64,000 bases of DNA from contig NZ_JTHN01000006.1 of the NCBI RefSeq assembly GCF_001399685.1, positions 49,698 to 113,697 on the forward strand, in the 5' to 3' direction. Under the pieces are notes generated by a model. That model did no database searches, had not been told where the DNA came from, and saw nothing but the letters and a program-made list of their open reading frames with translations. Positions within the stretch are counted from its first letter, which is position 1. Each line of letters opens with the position of its first letter. Shown here one piece after another: positions 40,988 to 53,092 of the stretch. The position numbers were made by a program, and so were the translations under genes. This DNA comes from Paenibacillus sp. A3 (lineage in GTDB: Bacteria; Bacillota; Bacilli; Paenibacillales; NBRC-103111).

Positions 40988-42265
40988 ATGAAACGAAGGA
41001 TGCTTCTTGTTACGACAGCGATATTGTCCGCTTCTTTATTGTCCGCCGGGTGCGGCAAGCCGGCAAGCGAGCCGCAAAACGGCGCAACTGAGGCGCCATC
41101 GTCCGCACCGGGCAAGCAGGTGACGCTGCGTTTTGCCACGTGGGATACGGGCGATCTGCTCAAAATCCAGGAGACGATCGCGCGCCAATTCGAAGCGAAG
41201 CACCCCGGCGTCAAGGTGCAGGTGGAGGCGTACGGGGACGGCTTCGACCAGAAGCTGGCCGCTTCGATCGGAGCGAACAATGCGCCTGACGTGATGTATA
41301 TGTGGGATTTTCCGACCTACTCCCAGAACCTCGAACCGCTGGATGCGATGATGTCCGCCGATGCCGACGTCAAGCCGGACGATTTTTATCCCGGACTGTT
41401 CAACTACGTGAAGATTGGCGGCAAGACGTACGGCATGCCGGCCGGGTTTACGACCCGCGTCATGTACTATAACAAGAAGCTGTTCGACGAAGCGAACGTG
41501 CCGTATCCGAAAGCGGGCTGGACGTGGGACGATTTCAAGGAAACGGCGAAAAAGCTGACGAACCCTGCCAAGAAGCAGTACGGCTTCGGTGTTCGAGCCG
41601 AAAACGATCCGTACGACCTGCAGGGCTTTATCTGGAGCAACGGCGGCAGCTTCATCAGCCCGGACGGCAAGTCGATCGAAGGGTTCATGAACGGCAATGA
41701 AACGGCCGAAGTGCTGCAAATGTTTGGCAGCCTCGTCAAGGATAAAACGGCCGTCATTGTCGGCGGCAAAAACCAGCAGTCCGGAGACGACGTGTTCAAG
41801 GCGGGCAAAATCGCCATGTGGGAAAGCGGCGTATGGCCGCTGGACGGCTTCAAAGAAGCCAAAATCGACGTGGGCACGGTCATTATGCCGGCCTTCCCGG
41901 GCAAGAAGCTCAAGGGCGTCATCGCCGAATCGGCGGTCTCAATCTCCAAATCGTCCAAGAACAAAGAAATGGCTTGGGAATTCGTCAAATACTACGCGTC
42001 CGACGAGGCGATCAAGCTGCGGACCTCCGACCTGCCGGTGCGCAAAAGCGTCGTGGCCGAGAAAAAGCTCGACCAAGACCCGCTCTACCAATCGTTCTAC
42101 AAAATGCTGGAGGCTTGCGACGACACGCCGGCGTTCCTGCTGAATCCGAAATGGAACGAAGTGAACCGCAACCTCACGTCGGCGATCAATACGATTATGC
42201 TCGGCCAGAATGCGAAGGATTCGCTTGATAAGGCCGTCAAAGACTCGGAGAAATTTTTCAAATAA
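40988..42265 (+). CDS. Sugar ABC transporter substrate-binding lipoprotein (importer 2)
   Basis: 425-residue family 1 solute-binding protein with lipobox S-L-L-S-A-G-C near residue 22. Typical features are F-E-A-K-H-P-G-V-K-V, D-V-M-Y-M-W-D, M-Y-Y-N-K-K-L-F-D-E-A-N and W-T-W-D-D-F-K-E-T-A. ATG 40988 follows CAGGGGGA. It heads an operon with two permeases and a beta-galactosidase, so a beta-galactoside oligosaccharide is the likely cargo. Confidence 0.93.
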   Translation: MKRRMLLVTTAILSASLLSAGCGKPASEPQNGATEAPSSAPGKQVTLRFATWDTGDLLKIQETIARQFEAKHPGVKVQVEAYGDGFDQKLAASIGANNAPDVMYMWDFPTYSQNLEPLDAMMSADADVKPDDFYPGLFNYVKIGGKTYGMPAGFTTRVMYYNKKLFDEANVPYPKAGWTWDDFKETAKKLTNPAKKQYGFGVRAENDPYDLQGFIWSNGGSFISPDGKSIEGFMNGNETAEVLQMFGSLVKDKTAVIVGGKNQQSGDDVFKAGKIAMWESGVWPLDGFKEAKIDVGTVIMPAFPGKKLKGVIAESAVSISKSSKNKEMAWEFVKYYASDEAIKLRTSDLPVRKSVVAEKKLDQDPLYQSFYKMLEACDDTPAFLLNPKWNEVNRNLTSAINTIMLGQNAKDSLDKAVKDSEKFFK

Positions 42266-42300
42266 AGCCGGCAGGCGAAAAACGGAAGAAGGATGGACCT

Positions 42301-43263
42301 ATGGATACGACCGCCGTTCGACAGGCAGCCAGGCCGGGCATCCGACTGAAACGAAGAGGCTGGCTCACGCCTTACCTCTTCGTCCTTCCTTGGATGATTG
42401 GTTTCGTTTCCTTCACGCTGGGGCCGCTGCTGTTCTCGCTGGTAATCAGCTTATACGACTGGCCGATTGCGGGAGAGCGTACGTTTGTCGGGTTGCAAAA
42501 TTATACCCGGATGTTCACGGACGACCCGCTTTTCTGGCAATCGCTCGGCGTCACGCTGAAATTCGCCGCGATTTTTGTGCCGCTGAATTTATCGGTAGCG
42601 CTGCTGCTTGCGGTGCTGCTGAATCAAAAGGTTCGGGGAAGCGGGATATTCCGCACGATCTTTTATTTGCCGTCCGTCATCTCCGGGGTCGCGCTCGCGA
42701 TGATCTGGGCGTGGGTATACAGCGGCGAGTACGGCATCCTGAATTACTTTTTGTCGCTCATTGGCATTGCCGGACCGGATTGGCTGCGGGAGCCGGGCTG
42801 GGCACTGGCGGCGATGGTAGGCGCGAGCCTATGGGCGCAGGGCTCGATGATGCTGATCTTTTTGGCCGGGCTCAAGAATATCCCGGGCGATCTGTACGAA
42901 GCGGCCTCTATCGACGGCGCCGGCGTGTTCACCCGATTTTTCCGGATCACGCTGCCCATGCTCAGCCCGACGCTGCTGTTCAACCTCGTCACATCGATCA
43001 TCGGCGCGTTCCAGCAGCTGACGCTGGCGTTGACGCTGACCGGCGGGGGGCCGTCGAACTCGACGTATTTTTACGCGATGTACGTTTATGAAAACGCCTT
43101 TAAGTATTTTCATATGGGCTACGCCGCAGCGAATGCGTGGATCATGTTCCTGATCATCTTGACGCTGACGATGCTCGTCTTCCGCTCGACCGGTATGTGG
43201 GTGTACTACGAGGGCGAAGTGAAGGCAAAACGTGCGGGCAAGCGGCGGAGGAAGGCAGCTTAA
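42301..43263 (+). CDS. Sugar ABC transporter permease, MalF/UgpA type (importer 2)
   Basis: 320-residue permease with six membrane segments and the EAA loop D-L-Y-E-A-A-S-I-D-G-A-G-V-F-T-R-F. A basic C-terminal tail (K-R-A-G-K-R-R-R-K) is unusual for the family but harmless. Ribosome site AGAAGGATGG. Confidence 0.93.
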   Translation: MDTTAVRQAARPGIRLKRRGWLTPYLFVLPWMIGFVSFTLGPLLFSLVISLYDWPIAGERTFVGLQNYTRMFTDDPLFWQSLGVTLKFAAIFVPLNLSVALLLAVLLNQKVRGSGIFRTIFYLPSVISGVALAMIWAWVYSGEYGILNYFLSLIGIAGPDWLREPGWALAAMVGASLWAQGSMMLIFLAGLKNIPGDLYEAASIDGAGVFTRFFRITLPMLSPTLLFNLVTSIIGAFQQLTLALTLTGGGPSNSTYFYAMYVYENAFKYFHMGYAAANAWIMFLIILTLTMLVFRSTGMWVYYEGEVKAKRAGKRRRKAA

Positions 43264-43290
43264 AGACTGGGGAAAGGAGAGGGACCGAAG

Positions 43291-44100
43291 ATGAAAAAAA
43301 CGCTCACGTACGCGCTGCTCGTTTTGTTCTCGCTGCTGTTTCTGATGCCGTTCTTCTGGCTCGTGACGACGGCGGTGAAAGCGCCGGACGAAATCTACAT
43401 GTACCCGCCCAAATGGATTCCGTCGGAGATTCAGTGGGGCAACTTCGTCAAAGCGTGGACGATTCAGCCGTTTAATACCTTTTTGCAAAATTCCTTGACC
43501 GTGACGATTCTGTGCAATATCGGGCAGTTGATTTCTTCCTCGCTGGTGGCGTACGGCTTTGCGCGCTACCGGTTTCCGGGACGCGACGCGCTGTTTCTGA
43601 TCGTGCTGGCGACGATGATGATCCCGTGGGACGTGACGATGATTCCGCTGTACATGGAATTCAACTTTCTCGGTTGGATCAATACGCTCAAGCCTTTGAT
43701 TGTTCCGGCCTGGTTTGGATCGGCCTTCTATATTTTTCTGCTGCGGCAGTTTATTATGACCATTCCGACGGAGCTGGAGGAGGCGGCGAAGATCGACGGA
43801 GCGAGCGATTTCGGTATTTTCATCCGGGTGATCGTCCCGCTGATGCTGCCCGCCTTGATTCTCGTGAGCGTGTTCAACATGCTCGATACGTGGAACGATT
43901 ACCTCGGTCCGCTGATTTTCCTGAACGACTCCAGCAAATATACGCTGACGCTCGGGCTCGCCCAGTTCAAAGGGGTGCACGGCGTCGATATGACGTCCGT
44001 TATGGCGGTGACATCGATCATCTGCCTGCCGCCGCTGCTTGTATTTTTCGGCGCGCAGCGGTACATCGTGGAAGGCATTGCGCAGACGGGGATTAAATAG
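43291..44100 (+). CDS. Sugar ABC transporter permease, MalG/UgpE type (importer 2)
   Basis: 269-residue partner permease with six hydrophobic segments and the EAA loop L-E-E-A-A-K-I-D-G-A-S-D-F-G-I-F. AAAGGAGAGG precedes the ATG. The beta-galactosidase starts 104 bp downstream without a clear terminator. Confidence 0.93.
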   Translation: MKKTLTYALLVLFSLLFLMPFFWLVTTAVKAPDEIYMYPPKWIPSEIQWGNFVKAWTIQPFNTFLQNSLTVTILCNIGQLISSSLVAYGFARYRFPGRDALFLIVLATMMIPWDVTMIPLYMEFNFLGWINTLKPLIVPAWFGSAFYIFLLRQFIMTIPTELEEAAKIDGASDFGIFIRVIVPLMLPALILVSVFNMLDTWNDYLGPLIFLNDSSKYTLTLGLAQFKGVHGVDMTSVMAVTSIICLPPLLVFFGAQRYIVEGIAQTGIK

Positions 44101-44177
44101 CGGGATGGCTGCGGGTAATGCGGCAGGAAAGGAAATAACCCCGTTTTTTGCCGTACAACATCAATAAAACAGGGTAA

Positions 44178-47327
<3,150 letters not shown>

Positions 47328-47406
47328 GCAGCGGAGGAAGTCCCAGCGTTTTTCGAGATGGAACGTATATGGAGAAGATAAGTGAATAAATAATTGCAAC
47401 CAACCC

Positions 47407-47435
47407 ACGCGGGACGAAAACGTTCCGCGTTTTTT
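47407..47435 (+). terminator. Terminator of lacZ operon
   Basis: ACGCGGGACG (47407-47416) pairs with CGTTCCGCGT (47421-47430), AAAA loop, then a T run. Confidence 0.88.
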
Positions 47436-47442
47436 ACAAGCA

Positions 47443-47473
47443 TTGTCCCCGTAGGCCGTACTCGTGATATAAT
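47443..47473 (+). promoter_or_regulatory. Extended -10 promoter of second lysE-family gene
   Basis: TGATATAAT (47465-47473) with TTGTCC (47443-47448) upstream; the 19-bp spacing is offset by the extended -10. Confidence 0.5.
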
Positions 47474-47508
47474 CAGCCTACTATATCGTGAAGGGATTTT
47501 GAAAGAAG

Positions 47509-48123
47509 ATGCTTTTTGCTTTATGGAAAGGAATCGTCTTAGGCTTGTCGATTGCCGCACCGGTGGGACCCATTGGGATACTGTGCATTCGCAGAACGGT
47601 AGCCTTAAGCAGGCTGCACGGCTTTTTGTCGGGGCTCGGAGCGGCCACGGCGGATGCGCTATACGGTTTTGCAGCAGGCTTCGGCTTGACGCTGATCATG
47701 AACATGCTTCTGGAGCAGAAGCTCTGGCTTCAAGCGATCGGCGGCCTTTTTCTATGTTACTTGGGCGTGCGGACGTTTCTCTCCAATCCGGCTTCGGATC
47801 CGGCAAATGCGGCCGGGGATACTCTCTTAGGATCCTATTTTTCCACTTTTTTACTGACGATCGCCAATCCGATGACCGTTCTGTCTTTTCTGGGGATCTT
47901 CGCAGGCATAGGCATCGGAAGCGCCGGAGAAAACATCAATTCAGCGATTGCGCTGGTCGTGGGAGTTTTTTTAGGCTCGGCGCTTTGGTGGTTCGCTCTT
48001 TGCTTTACGGTCGGTTTGTTCAGAGAACGTCTGAATGTCCCGGCTCTGAAATGGATCAACCGAATTTCGGGGTCGATTGTGGTCTTGTTCGGGGTCGTTT
48101 CCTTTATCGGCCTGCTCCGTTAA
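47509..48123 (+). CDS. LysE/RhtB-family exporter (second copy)
   Basis: 204-residue membrane protein with about six hydrophobic segments. The LysE-type start I-A-A-P-V-G-P-I-G-I-L-C-I-R-R-T fits the P-V-G-P subgroup of the family, distinct from the F-T-P-G-P-N protein at 4908-5492, so it is not a recent duplicate of it. It has its own promoter and lies between lacZ and a decayed lacZ copy. Cargo unknown. Confidence 0.9.
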   Translation: MLFALWKGIVLGLSIAAPVGPIGILCIRRTVALSRLHGFLSGLGAATADALYGFAAGFGLTLIMNMLLEQKLWLQAIGGLFLCYLGVRTFLSNPASDPANAAGDTLLGSYFSTFLLTIANPMTVLSFLGIFAGIGIGSAGENINSAIALVVGVFLGSALWWFALCFTVGLFRERLNVPALKWINRISGSIVVLFGVVSFIGLLR

Positions 48124-48439
48124 CACTATGAAGGGAGCGCCGTTCGGCAAGCAGCCGGGGATGTTGCCACGCATAGGCAGCGGTTGGAGTTGGCTGGTAA
48201 TTATAATCGCGTCGTCGGGTACGATCGGGGAATCGTACCCGGACAGCAAGCAGGCGGCCCGTTCGGCCTGATTCCCCGTCAACGGTCTCGGAAGCGCAAG
48301 CTACGGGCAGGGACAGCTCCCGACTTACCGGCTGGAGCCGCACGAATTTACGTTCACGGTCCGGCTGATGACGGTTAACGAACAGGGTGCAGCACTTGAG
48401 GTAACCGACAGACGTCTGCTTGCCGATGATGGGCGTTAA
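48124..48439 (+). pseudogene. Decayed C-terminal copy of beta-galactosidase gene
   Basis: Two blocks align with the intact lacZ: 48128-48272 with about 46780-46925, and 48273-48439 with about 47160-47327. A 29-base stretch at 48233-48261 is identical to 46890-46918, and the closing TAA is conserved. About 235 bp between the blocks is deleted, and there are frame changes and stops. A terminator related to that of lacZ follows. It is the leftover of a second, diverged beta-galactosidase gene that once flanked the lysE-type gene. Confidence 0.9.
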
Positions 48440-48483
48440 GCGGGATCGACGCGTACCAAGCAAGGCAAGAAAATCGAAAAGCT

Positions 48484-48515
48484 CACGTGGGGCATAACCG
48501 TCCCGCGTTTTTTTG
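48484..48515 (+). terminator. Terminator after lacZ remnant
   Basis: CACGTGGGG and CCCGCGT-type arms around 48484-48509 followed by seven T; its 3' arm and T run resemble the lacZ terminator at 47407-47435. Confidence 0.6.
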
Positions 48516-49043
48516 CAGTTGCACTAGCGGAACCATGGCGGAAATGCACAATCGGCGGCGGAAGCACAGATGGTTTGCCAGCCTCGACTCGACTTGAAAA
48601 TAAAGGAACGAGGATGCGCTAAGCTAAGATTTCAGACGTTCCTCCGAAAATAGAGGAAGCAAGGTGACTTATTCGTGTCGAAAAATGTTCACTTCCCCTG
48701 GGATGAGGGCATTAAGTCATCGCAGTTCCTCTATTATGTTCAGGCGGACTAATTCGAACACAGTAGCGAACGTCAGTTCCTCTAATTTTATCGCATGTCC
48801 CTGAAACACATTCTGAAAGTGCGAGTGCAGGGCTTACTCGTTGAACGATCCAGCCAACGGGCAAGAAAACATGCCCCACGTCTTGCCGATCACATCCCCT
48901 CTGCTTATCCATCGCCCCTTTACCCATCCGTCGCCCCGCCCCGTTAACACTGCCCTGACAAATGTCTGCTAAGATGAACTCGAACTGCGCAGAGATGTCA
49001 GCGTATGGGGCGCAGAACGGACGCTTGGAAAGGGGCAGAGAAC
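48516..49043. repeat. Intergenic region with scattered GTTCCTCTA-type repeats
   Basis: No coding frame. GTTCCTC recurs at about 48638, 48725 and 48776, with inverse forms TAGAGGAA (about 48651) and AAAGGAACGAGG (about 48602). The two CAGTTCCTCTA copies begin 51 bp apart. This could be a degenerate dispersed element. The glpP promoter must lie near its right end but is not clear. Confidence 0.35.
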
Positions 49044-49679
49044 GTGAAGCAGGCATTATACGAGTACATGGGGGACAAGCGCATCATTCCCGCGGTGCGC
49101 AAAGCGGAGGATTTACAGGCGGCGTGCGCCAGCGAGTGGCCCGTCGTCTTTTTGCTGATCGGCGATCTGGTCACGGCAGGGGAGTATGTCGAGACGGCGC
49201 TCAAAGCAGGCAAAAACGTGTTCCTGCACGTCGATTTTATCGCGGGGCTCGGCAGCGACCCGATCGTCATGAAGTACGTGGCGGAGCGCTGGCGGCCGAC
49301 CGGCATTATTTCGACGAAGAGCCATTTGGTCAAACAGGCGAAAAAGAACGGCTTGGCCGCGATCCAGCGGCTGTTTTTGATCGATACGTCGGCGCTGGAG
49401 CACGGCATCCACAATATCGGGCAGAGCGAGCCGGACGCCGTGGAGATTATGCCCGGTCTGATTCCCCGGGTCATTACCCAGCTGCGCCGGAGCATCTCCA
49501 TGCCGATCATCGCAGGCGGGCTGATTCACGATCACGCGGAGATCGACATGGCGCTGCAGGCAGGGGCAAGCGCCGTATCGATGGGCAGCCGGAAGCTGTG
49601 GGGACCGGGTTCGGCGGCAGCCAACGTGCCGGAAAACGCACCTTTACAAAAACTACACAAACCGTTAACATCCCGATGA
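49044..49679 (+). CDS. glpP: Glycerol-3-phosphate-responsive antiterminator
   Basis: 211-residue RNA-binding TIM-barrel-like regulator. With glycerol-3-phosphate bound, GlpP prevents termination in the leaders of glp genes. Signature parts: I-I-P-A-V-R-K, F-L-L-I-G-D-L, K-N-V-F-L-H-V-D-F-I-A-G-L, I-S-T-K-S-H-L-V-K-Q-A-K, E-I-M-P-G-L-I-P and I-I-A-G-G-L-I. GTG 49044 with AAGGGG 8 nt upstream is preferred over the in-frame ATG at 49005. The next transcript leader (49725-49818) has the structure expected of its RNA target, which explains the position. Confidence 0.92.
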   Translation: MKQALYEYMGDKRIIPAVRKAEDLQAACASEWPVVFLLIGDLVTAGEYVETALKAGKNVFLHVDFIAGLGSDPIVMKYVAERWRPTGIISTKSHLVKQAKKNGLAAIQRLFLIDTSALEHGIHNIGQSEPDAVEIMPGLIPRVITQLRRSISMPIIAGGLIHDHAEIDMALQAGASAVSMGSRKLWGPGSAAANVPENAPLQKLHKPLTSR

Positions 49680-49724
49680 CAAAACGCTGTTAGAGTAAGA
49701 GTCGAAAGTTTAAATTGCATATTC

Positions 49725-49818
49725 AAGGGTATGAGACGAGGAGAAAACCCTTATGCAGCCGCAGGAAGCGCCTTAACCAAAATGCGCCGCTTCTTTCTGC
49801 TGGATAAAGGGTTTTTTT
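49725..49818 (+). promoter_or_regulatory. GlpP-type antitermination leader with alternative hairpins
   Basis: AAAACCCTT (49744-49752) can pair with AAGGGTTTT (from 49808) to form the outer stem of a long terminator hairpin (inner stems GCAG/CTGC and GAAGCG/CGCTTC) ending in seven T. The same CCCTT can instead pair with AAGGG at 49725-49729. The arrangement matches the inverted-repeat leaders controlled by GlpP. The only ribosome-like site for the next gene, AAAGGG (49806-49811), lies in the terminator's right arm. Confidence 0.75.
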
Positions 49819-50649
49819 GTGTTTTCATCACGAAGGGAGCTGCGCAGGATTTTGCCGGATTTGAGGGAAGTGGACGGATTCTTTTTCGATTTGGACGGTA
49901 CGATCATGCTCGGGGAAAGGCTGCTTCCGGCGGCTGCCGAAACGTTCTCCGTCCTGCGGGAAGAAGGAAAGAGCATTTTGTTTCTGAGCAACACGACGAC
50001 GCGGACAAGGAGCGACTGCCAGGCCCGTCTGCAGGCGTTCGGGTTGGAAGCGCACGTGAACGAGGTGGTGACGGCCGCCTATGCCGCTGCGGTATATTTC
50101 ACGGAACTGCACGAGCCGGTGGTATACCCCGTTGGGGAGCCGGCGCTGATCCATGAATTGGACGAGCTGGGCATCCGGCGAACGGAGGACCCGCTTCGCG
50201 CGACGCACGTGCTTGTCGGGATGGACATGCATTTCGACTACGGTCGTCTGCATCAAGCGATGAAGGCCGTACGCGGCGGTGCGGCGTTGATCGCAGCCAA
50301 TCCCGACCCGTATTGTCCGGTCGACGGCGACGTCATCCCCGACACGTGGGCGATGGTCAAAGCGATCGAAGCGGCGAGCTGCGCCGAAACGCAGGTTGTC
50401 ATCGGCAAACCGTCGGATTATTACGCCCGCAAGGCGCTCGAATGGAGCGGTCTTCCGGCGAAGCGCTGCCTGATGGTGGGCGACCGGCTGGATACGGACA
50501 TCCTGCTGGGACTTGGCAGCGGCATGCGCACGGCGTTGGTGCTGACGGGTGTGACGGCGAGGTCCGATCTGGACATGTCTCCGATCCGGCCCGACTACGT
50601 CTGGAATTCTCTGGGGGATTTACTGAAAGCACTCCGTCCCGATTTTTAA
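49819..50649 (+). CDS. HAD-IIA phosphatase (NagD/glycerol-phosphate phosphatase-like)
   Basis: 276-residue HAD hydrolase with a class IIA cap. Motif I is F-D-L-D-G-T-I (about 23-29), motif II L-S-N-T-T-T-R, Lys in I-G-K-P-S, and motif IV V-G-D-R-L-D-T-D-I. Relatives dephosphorylate glycerol phosphate, p-nitrophenyl phosphate or sugar phosphates. The GTG start at 49819 is used because AAAGGG precedes it by 7 nt; TTG 49861 is an alternative. Position behind a GlpP leader and ahead of a UgpB-like protein points to glycerol phosphate as substrate. Confidence 0.85.
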   Translation: MFSSRRELRRILPDLREVDGFFFDLDGTIMLGERLLPAAAETFSVLREEGKSILFLSNTTTRTRSDCQARLQAFGLEAHVNEVVTAAYAAAVYFTELHEPVVYPVGEPALIHELDELGIRRTEDPLRATHVLVGMDMHFDYGRLHQAMKAVRGGAALIAANPDPYCPVDGDVIPDTWAMVKAIEAASCAETQVVIGKPSDYYARKALEWSGLPAKRCLMVGDRLDTDILLGLGSGMRTALVLTGVTARSDLDMSPIRPDYVWNSLGDLLKALRPDF

Positions 50650-50730
50650 CATTTGCATTACATTGCTCTAATGAGGGCATCACACACGTTTGCTACAGTA
50701 CTACATACAACCACCAAAGGAGAGAAAACG

Positions 50731-52065
50731 ATGCGTTCCGTAACTGCAAAAATGGTAAGTCTGGGTCTGTGTATTTCGATGCTCGCCGGGTGCGGCGCCA
50801 AAACCGAATCGCCTGCCGCTTCTTCCGCTTCGAATAAGGCGGACACGAAAGCGGAGACGAAGGACGAGAAAGTCGAGCTCACGTTCTATTTCCCGATTGC
50901 AGTGGGGGGACCGCTGACTGCCACCATCGAAGGGATGGCTCAGGAATTTACGAAGCAAAATCCGAACATTACCGTCAAGCCGGTCTATACGGGCAGCTAT
51001 GCGGATACCGCCGTCAAAACGCAAGCGGGCGTACAGGGCAAAAATCCGCCGGATGTGGCCGTGCTGCAATCGACCGAGCTGTTCAGCCTGCTCGATATGA
51101 ACGCCATCGTTCCGCTCGACGAGTTCATCGCCAAAGAAGGCGGCGACAAGTATTTGTCGGACTTTTACCCCGCGTTCCTGGCGAACTCGCAAACCGGCGG
51201 CAAGACGTACAGCATTCCGTTCCAGCGCAGCACCATCGTCCTGTATTACAATAAGGATCTGTTCAAAGCGGCCGGTCTCGATCCGAACAAACCGCCGCAA
51301 ACTTGGGACGAGATGAAGGACTACGCCAAGAAGCTGACCAAAGACGGCAAGTGGGGCCTCGAAATTCCGGTCACCGGCTTCGCCTACTGGATGTTCCAGA
51401 CGTTCGCGCTGCAAAACGGCAAAAATATCATGACCGAGGACGGCAAAAAGGTCATGTTCAATACGCCGGAAAACGTGGAAGGCTTGCAATATTGGGTGGA
51501 TTTGGCGAAAAAGGAAAAGGCGATGCCGGAAGGCGTGACCGAGTGGGGCACCGTGCCTTCGGACTTCCTGGAAGGGAAGACGGCCATGATGTACCATACG
51601 ACGGGGAACCTGTCCAACGTGAAGAAGAACGCCAAGTTCGACTTCGGCGTCAGCTTCCTGCCGAAACAAAAGAGCTTCGGCAGCCCGACGGGCGGCGGCA
51701 ACTTCTACATCTTTAAAGACATCGACAAGAAAAAGCAGGAAGCGGCTTGGAAGTTCGTGAAGTTCATGACCGAATCCGAACGTGCCGCCCAATGGAGCAT
51801 CGACACCGGCTATGTCGCCGTTCGCAAATCCGCCTACGAAACCGAGCGGATGAAAAAATACGCCGCCGAATTCCCGGCCGCCGTCGTGGCGCGCGACCAA
51901 TTGCAGTATGCGGCCGCCGAGCTGTCCACGCACAACAACGGCAAAGTGATGAAGGCGCTCAGCGACCAGGTGCAGGCGGCGCTGACAGGCGCGATGACGC
52001 CGGCGGGCGCCTTGAAGAAAGCGCAGGAGGAAGCGGACAAAGCGCTCGCTCCTTTCAATAAGTAA
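50731..52065 (+). CDS. UgpB-like ABC substrate-binding lipoprotein (importer 3)
   Basis: 444-residue lipoprotein (lipobox S-M-L-A-G-C). The UgpB pattern is clear: F-T-K-Q-N-P-N-I-T-V-K-P-V-Y-T-G-S-Y, Q-T-G-G-K-T-Y-S-I-P-F-Q-R-S-T, V-L-Y-Y-N-K-D-L-F-K-A-A-G-L-D-P and P-P-Q-T-W-D-E-M. UgpB binds glycerol-3-phosphate or glycerophosphodiesters; the GlpP leader upstream agrees with this. ATG 50731 follows AAAGGAGA by 9 nt. No ATPase gene is in the cluster. Confidence 0.9.
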   Translation: MRSVTAKMVSLGLCISMLAGCGAKTESPAASSASNKADTKAETKDEKVELTFYFPIAVGGPLTATIEGMAQEFTKQNPNITVKPVYTGSYADTAVKTQAGVQGKNPPDVAVLQSTELFSLLDMNAIVPLDEFIAKEGGDKYLSDFYPAFLANSQTGGKTYSIPFQRSTIVLYYNKDLFKAAGLDPNKPPQTWDEMKDYAKKLTKDGKWGLEIPVTGFAYWMFQTFALQNGKNIMTEDGKKVMFNTPENVEGLQYWVDLAKKEKAMPEGVTEWGTVPSDFLEGKTAMMYHTTGNLSNVKKNAKFDFGVSFLPKQKSFGSPTGGGNFYIFKDIDKKKQEAAWKFVKFMTESERAAQWSIDTGYVAVRKSAYETERMKKYAAEFPAAVVARDQLQYAAAELSTHNNGKVMKALSDQVQAALTGAMTPAGALKKAQEEADKALAPFNK

Positions 52066-52162
52066 TCCGGATACGAAGGCGGCGGCTTGCGCTAATCCAG
52101 GCAGCCGCCCCGGGGCTCCGGCGGGCACGGTTTTATTTTAACGATCGCGGGGAGGCTTCCTT

Positions 52163-53056
52163 TTGGGCGGCAAAAACTTCAACTTACAATGGAAAACGGA
52201 CGCATTCGCATGGCTTTTGCTTTTGCCTTCGCTCGTGTTCTTGTTCCTGTTTACGTTTTATCCGATCGCCAAGACGATCCGGCTCAGCTTTTATCAGGCG
52301 GATCTGGCGAGCCCGGTGCCGATATTCATCGGCCTGGACAATTACGCTCATCTGATGAAGGACGATATTTTCTGGCAGGTCATGTCCAACAATCTGTGGT
52401 TCGCGCTCGGCACGGTGCCGACATCGATGGCGCTGGCGCTGCTGATGGCGGTGTTCGCCAACAAGGCGATTCGCGGCAAAGGCTTTGTGCGGACGGCGTT
52501 CTTTTACCCGACCATGAGCCCGATGATCGCCATCGCCAACGTGTGGCTGTTCATCTATACGCCGCAGTACGGGCTGCTGAGCAGGCTGACCCAATGGATC
52601 GGGCAGGGCGACATCAACTGGCTTGGCACGCCGGAGTTGGTCATGTATGCGATGATCGTCATGATGATTTGGAAGGAAGCCGGGTATTTTATGATTTTTT
52701 ACCTTGCCGGGCTGCAAAATATTTCACGCGACCTGTACGAGTCGGCGGAGGTGGACGGCGTCGGGCGCTGGACCGTGTTCCGCAAAATTACGTTCCCGCT
52801 GCTCATGCCGACGACTTTGTTTGTCGCCATTGTGGCGTTGACCAACGCGTTCAAGTTCGTCGATCATCTGCTCATTATGACGAAGGGCGGACCGAACAAC
52901 GCGAGCAATCTGCTGCTTTATTATATTTACGAAACGGCTTTCAGCTTCTGGGATCAAGGCATGGCCTCGACCTTGACGGTCGTCATGATCGCCGTCCTTC
53001 TGTTGGTGGCGGCATTGCAGTTTTTCGGGCTGGATAAAAAAATACATTACCATTGA
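52163..53056 (+). CDS. UgpA-like ABC permease (importer 3)
   Basis: 297-residue permease with six membrane segments and the EAA loop D-L-Y-E-S-A-E-V-D-G-V-G-R-W-T-V-F. TTG start at 52163 is supported by GGGGAGG 6 nt upstream. It pairs with the next permease. Confidence 0.9.
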   Translation: MGGKNFNLQWKTDAFAWLLLLPSLVFLFLFTFYPIAKTIRLSFYQADLASPVPIFIGLDNYAHLMKDDIFWQVMSNNLWFALGTVPTSMALALLMAVFANKAIRGKGFVRTAFFYPTMSPMIAIANVWLFIYTPQYGLLSRLTQWIGQGDINWLGTPELVMYAMIVMMIWKEAGYFMIFYLAGLQNISRDLYESAEVDGVGRWTVFRKITFPLLMPTTLFVAIVALTNAFKFVDHLLIMTKGGPNNASNLLLYYIYETAFSFWDQGMASTLTVVMIAVLLLVAALQFFGLDKKIHYH

Positions 53057-53092
53057 TGTGGAAATGCCCTGTGAAAGAAGGTTGGCGGTTAC

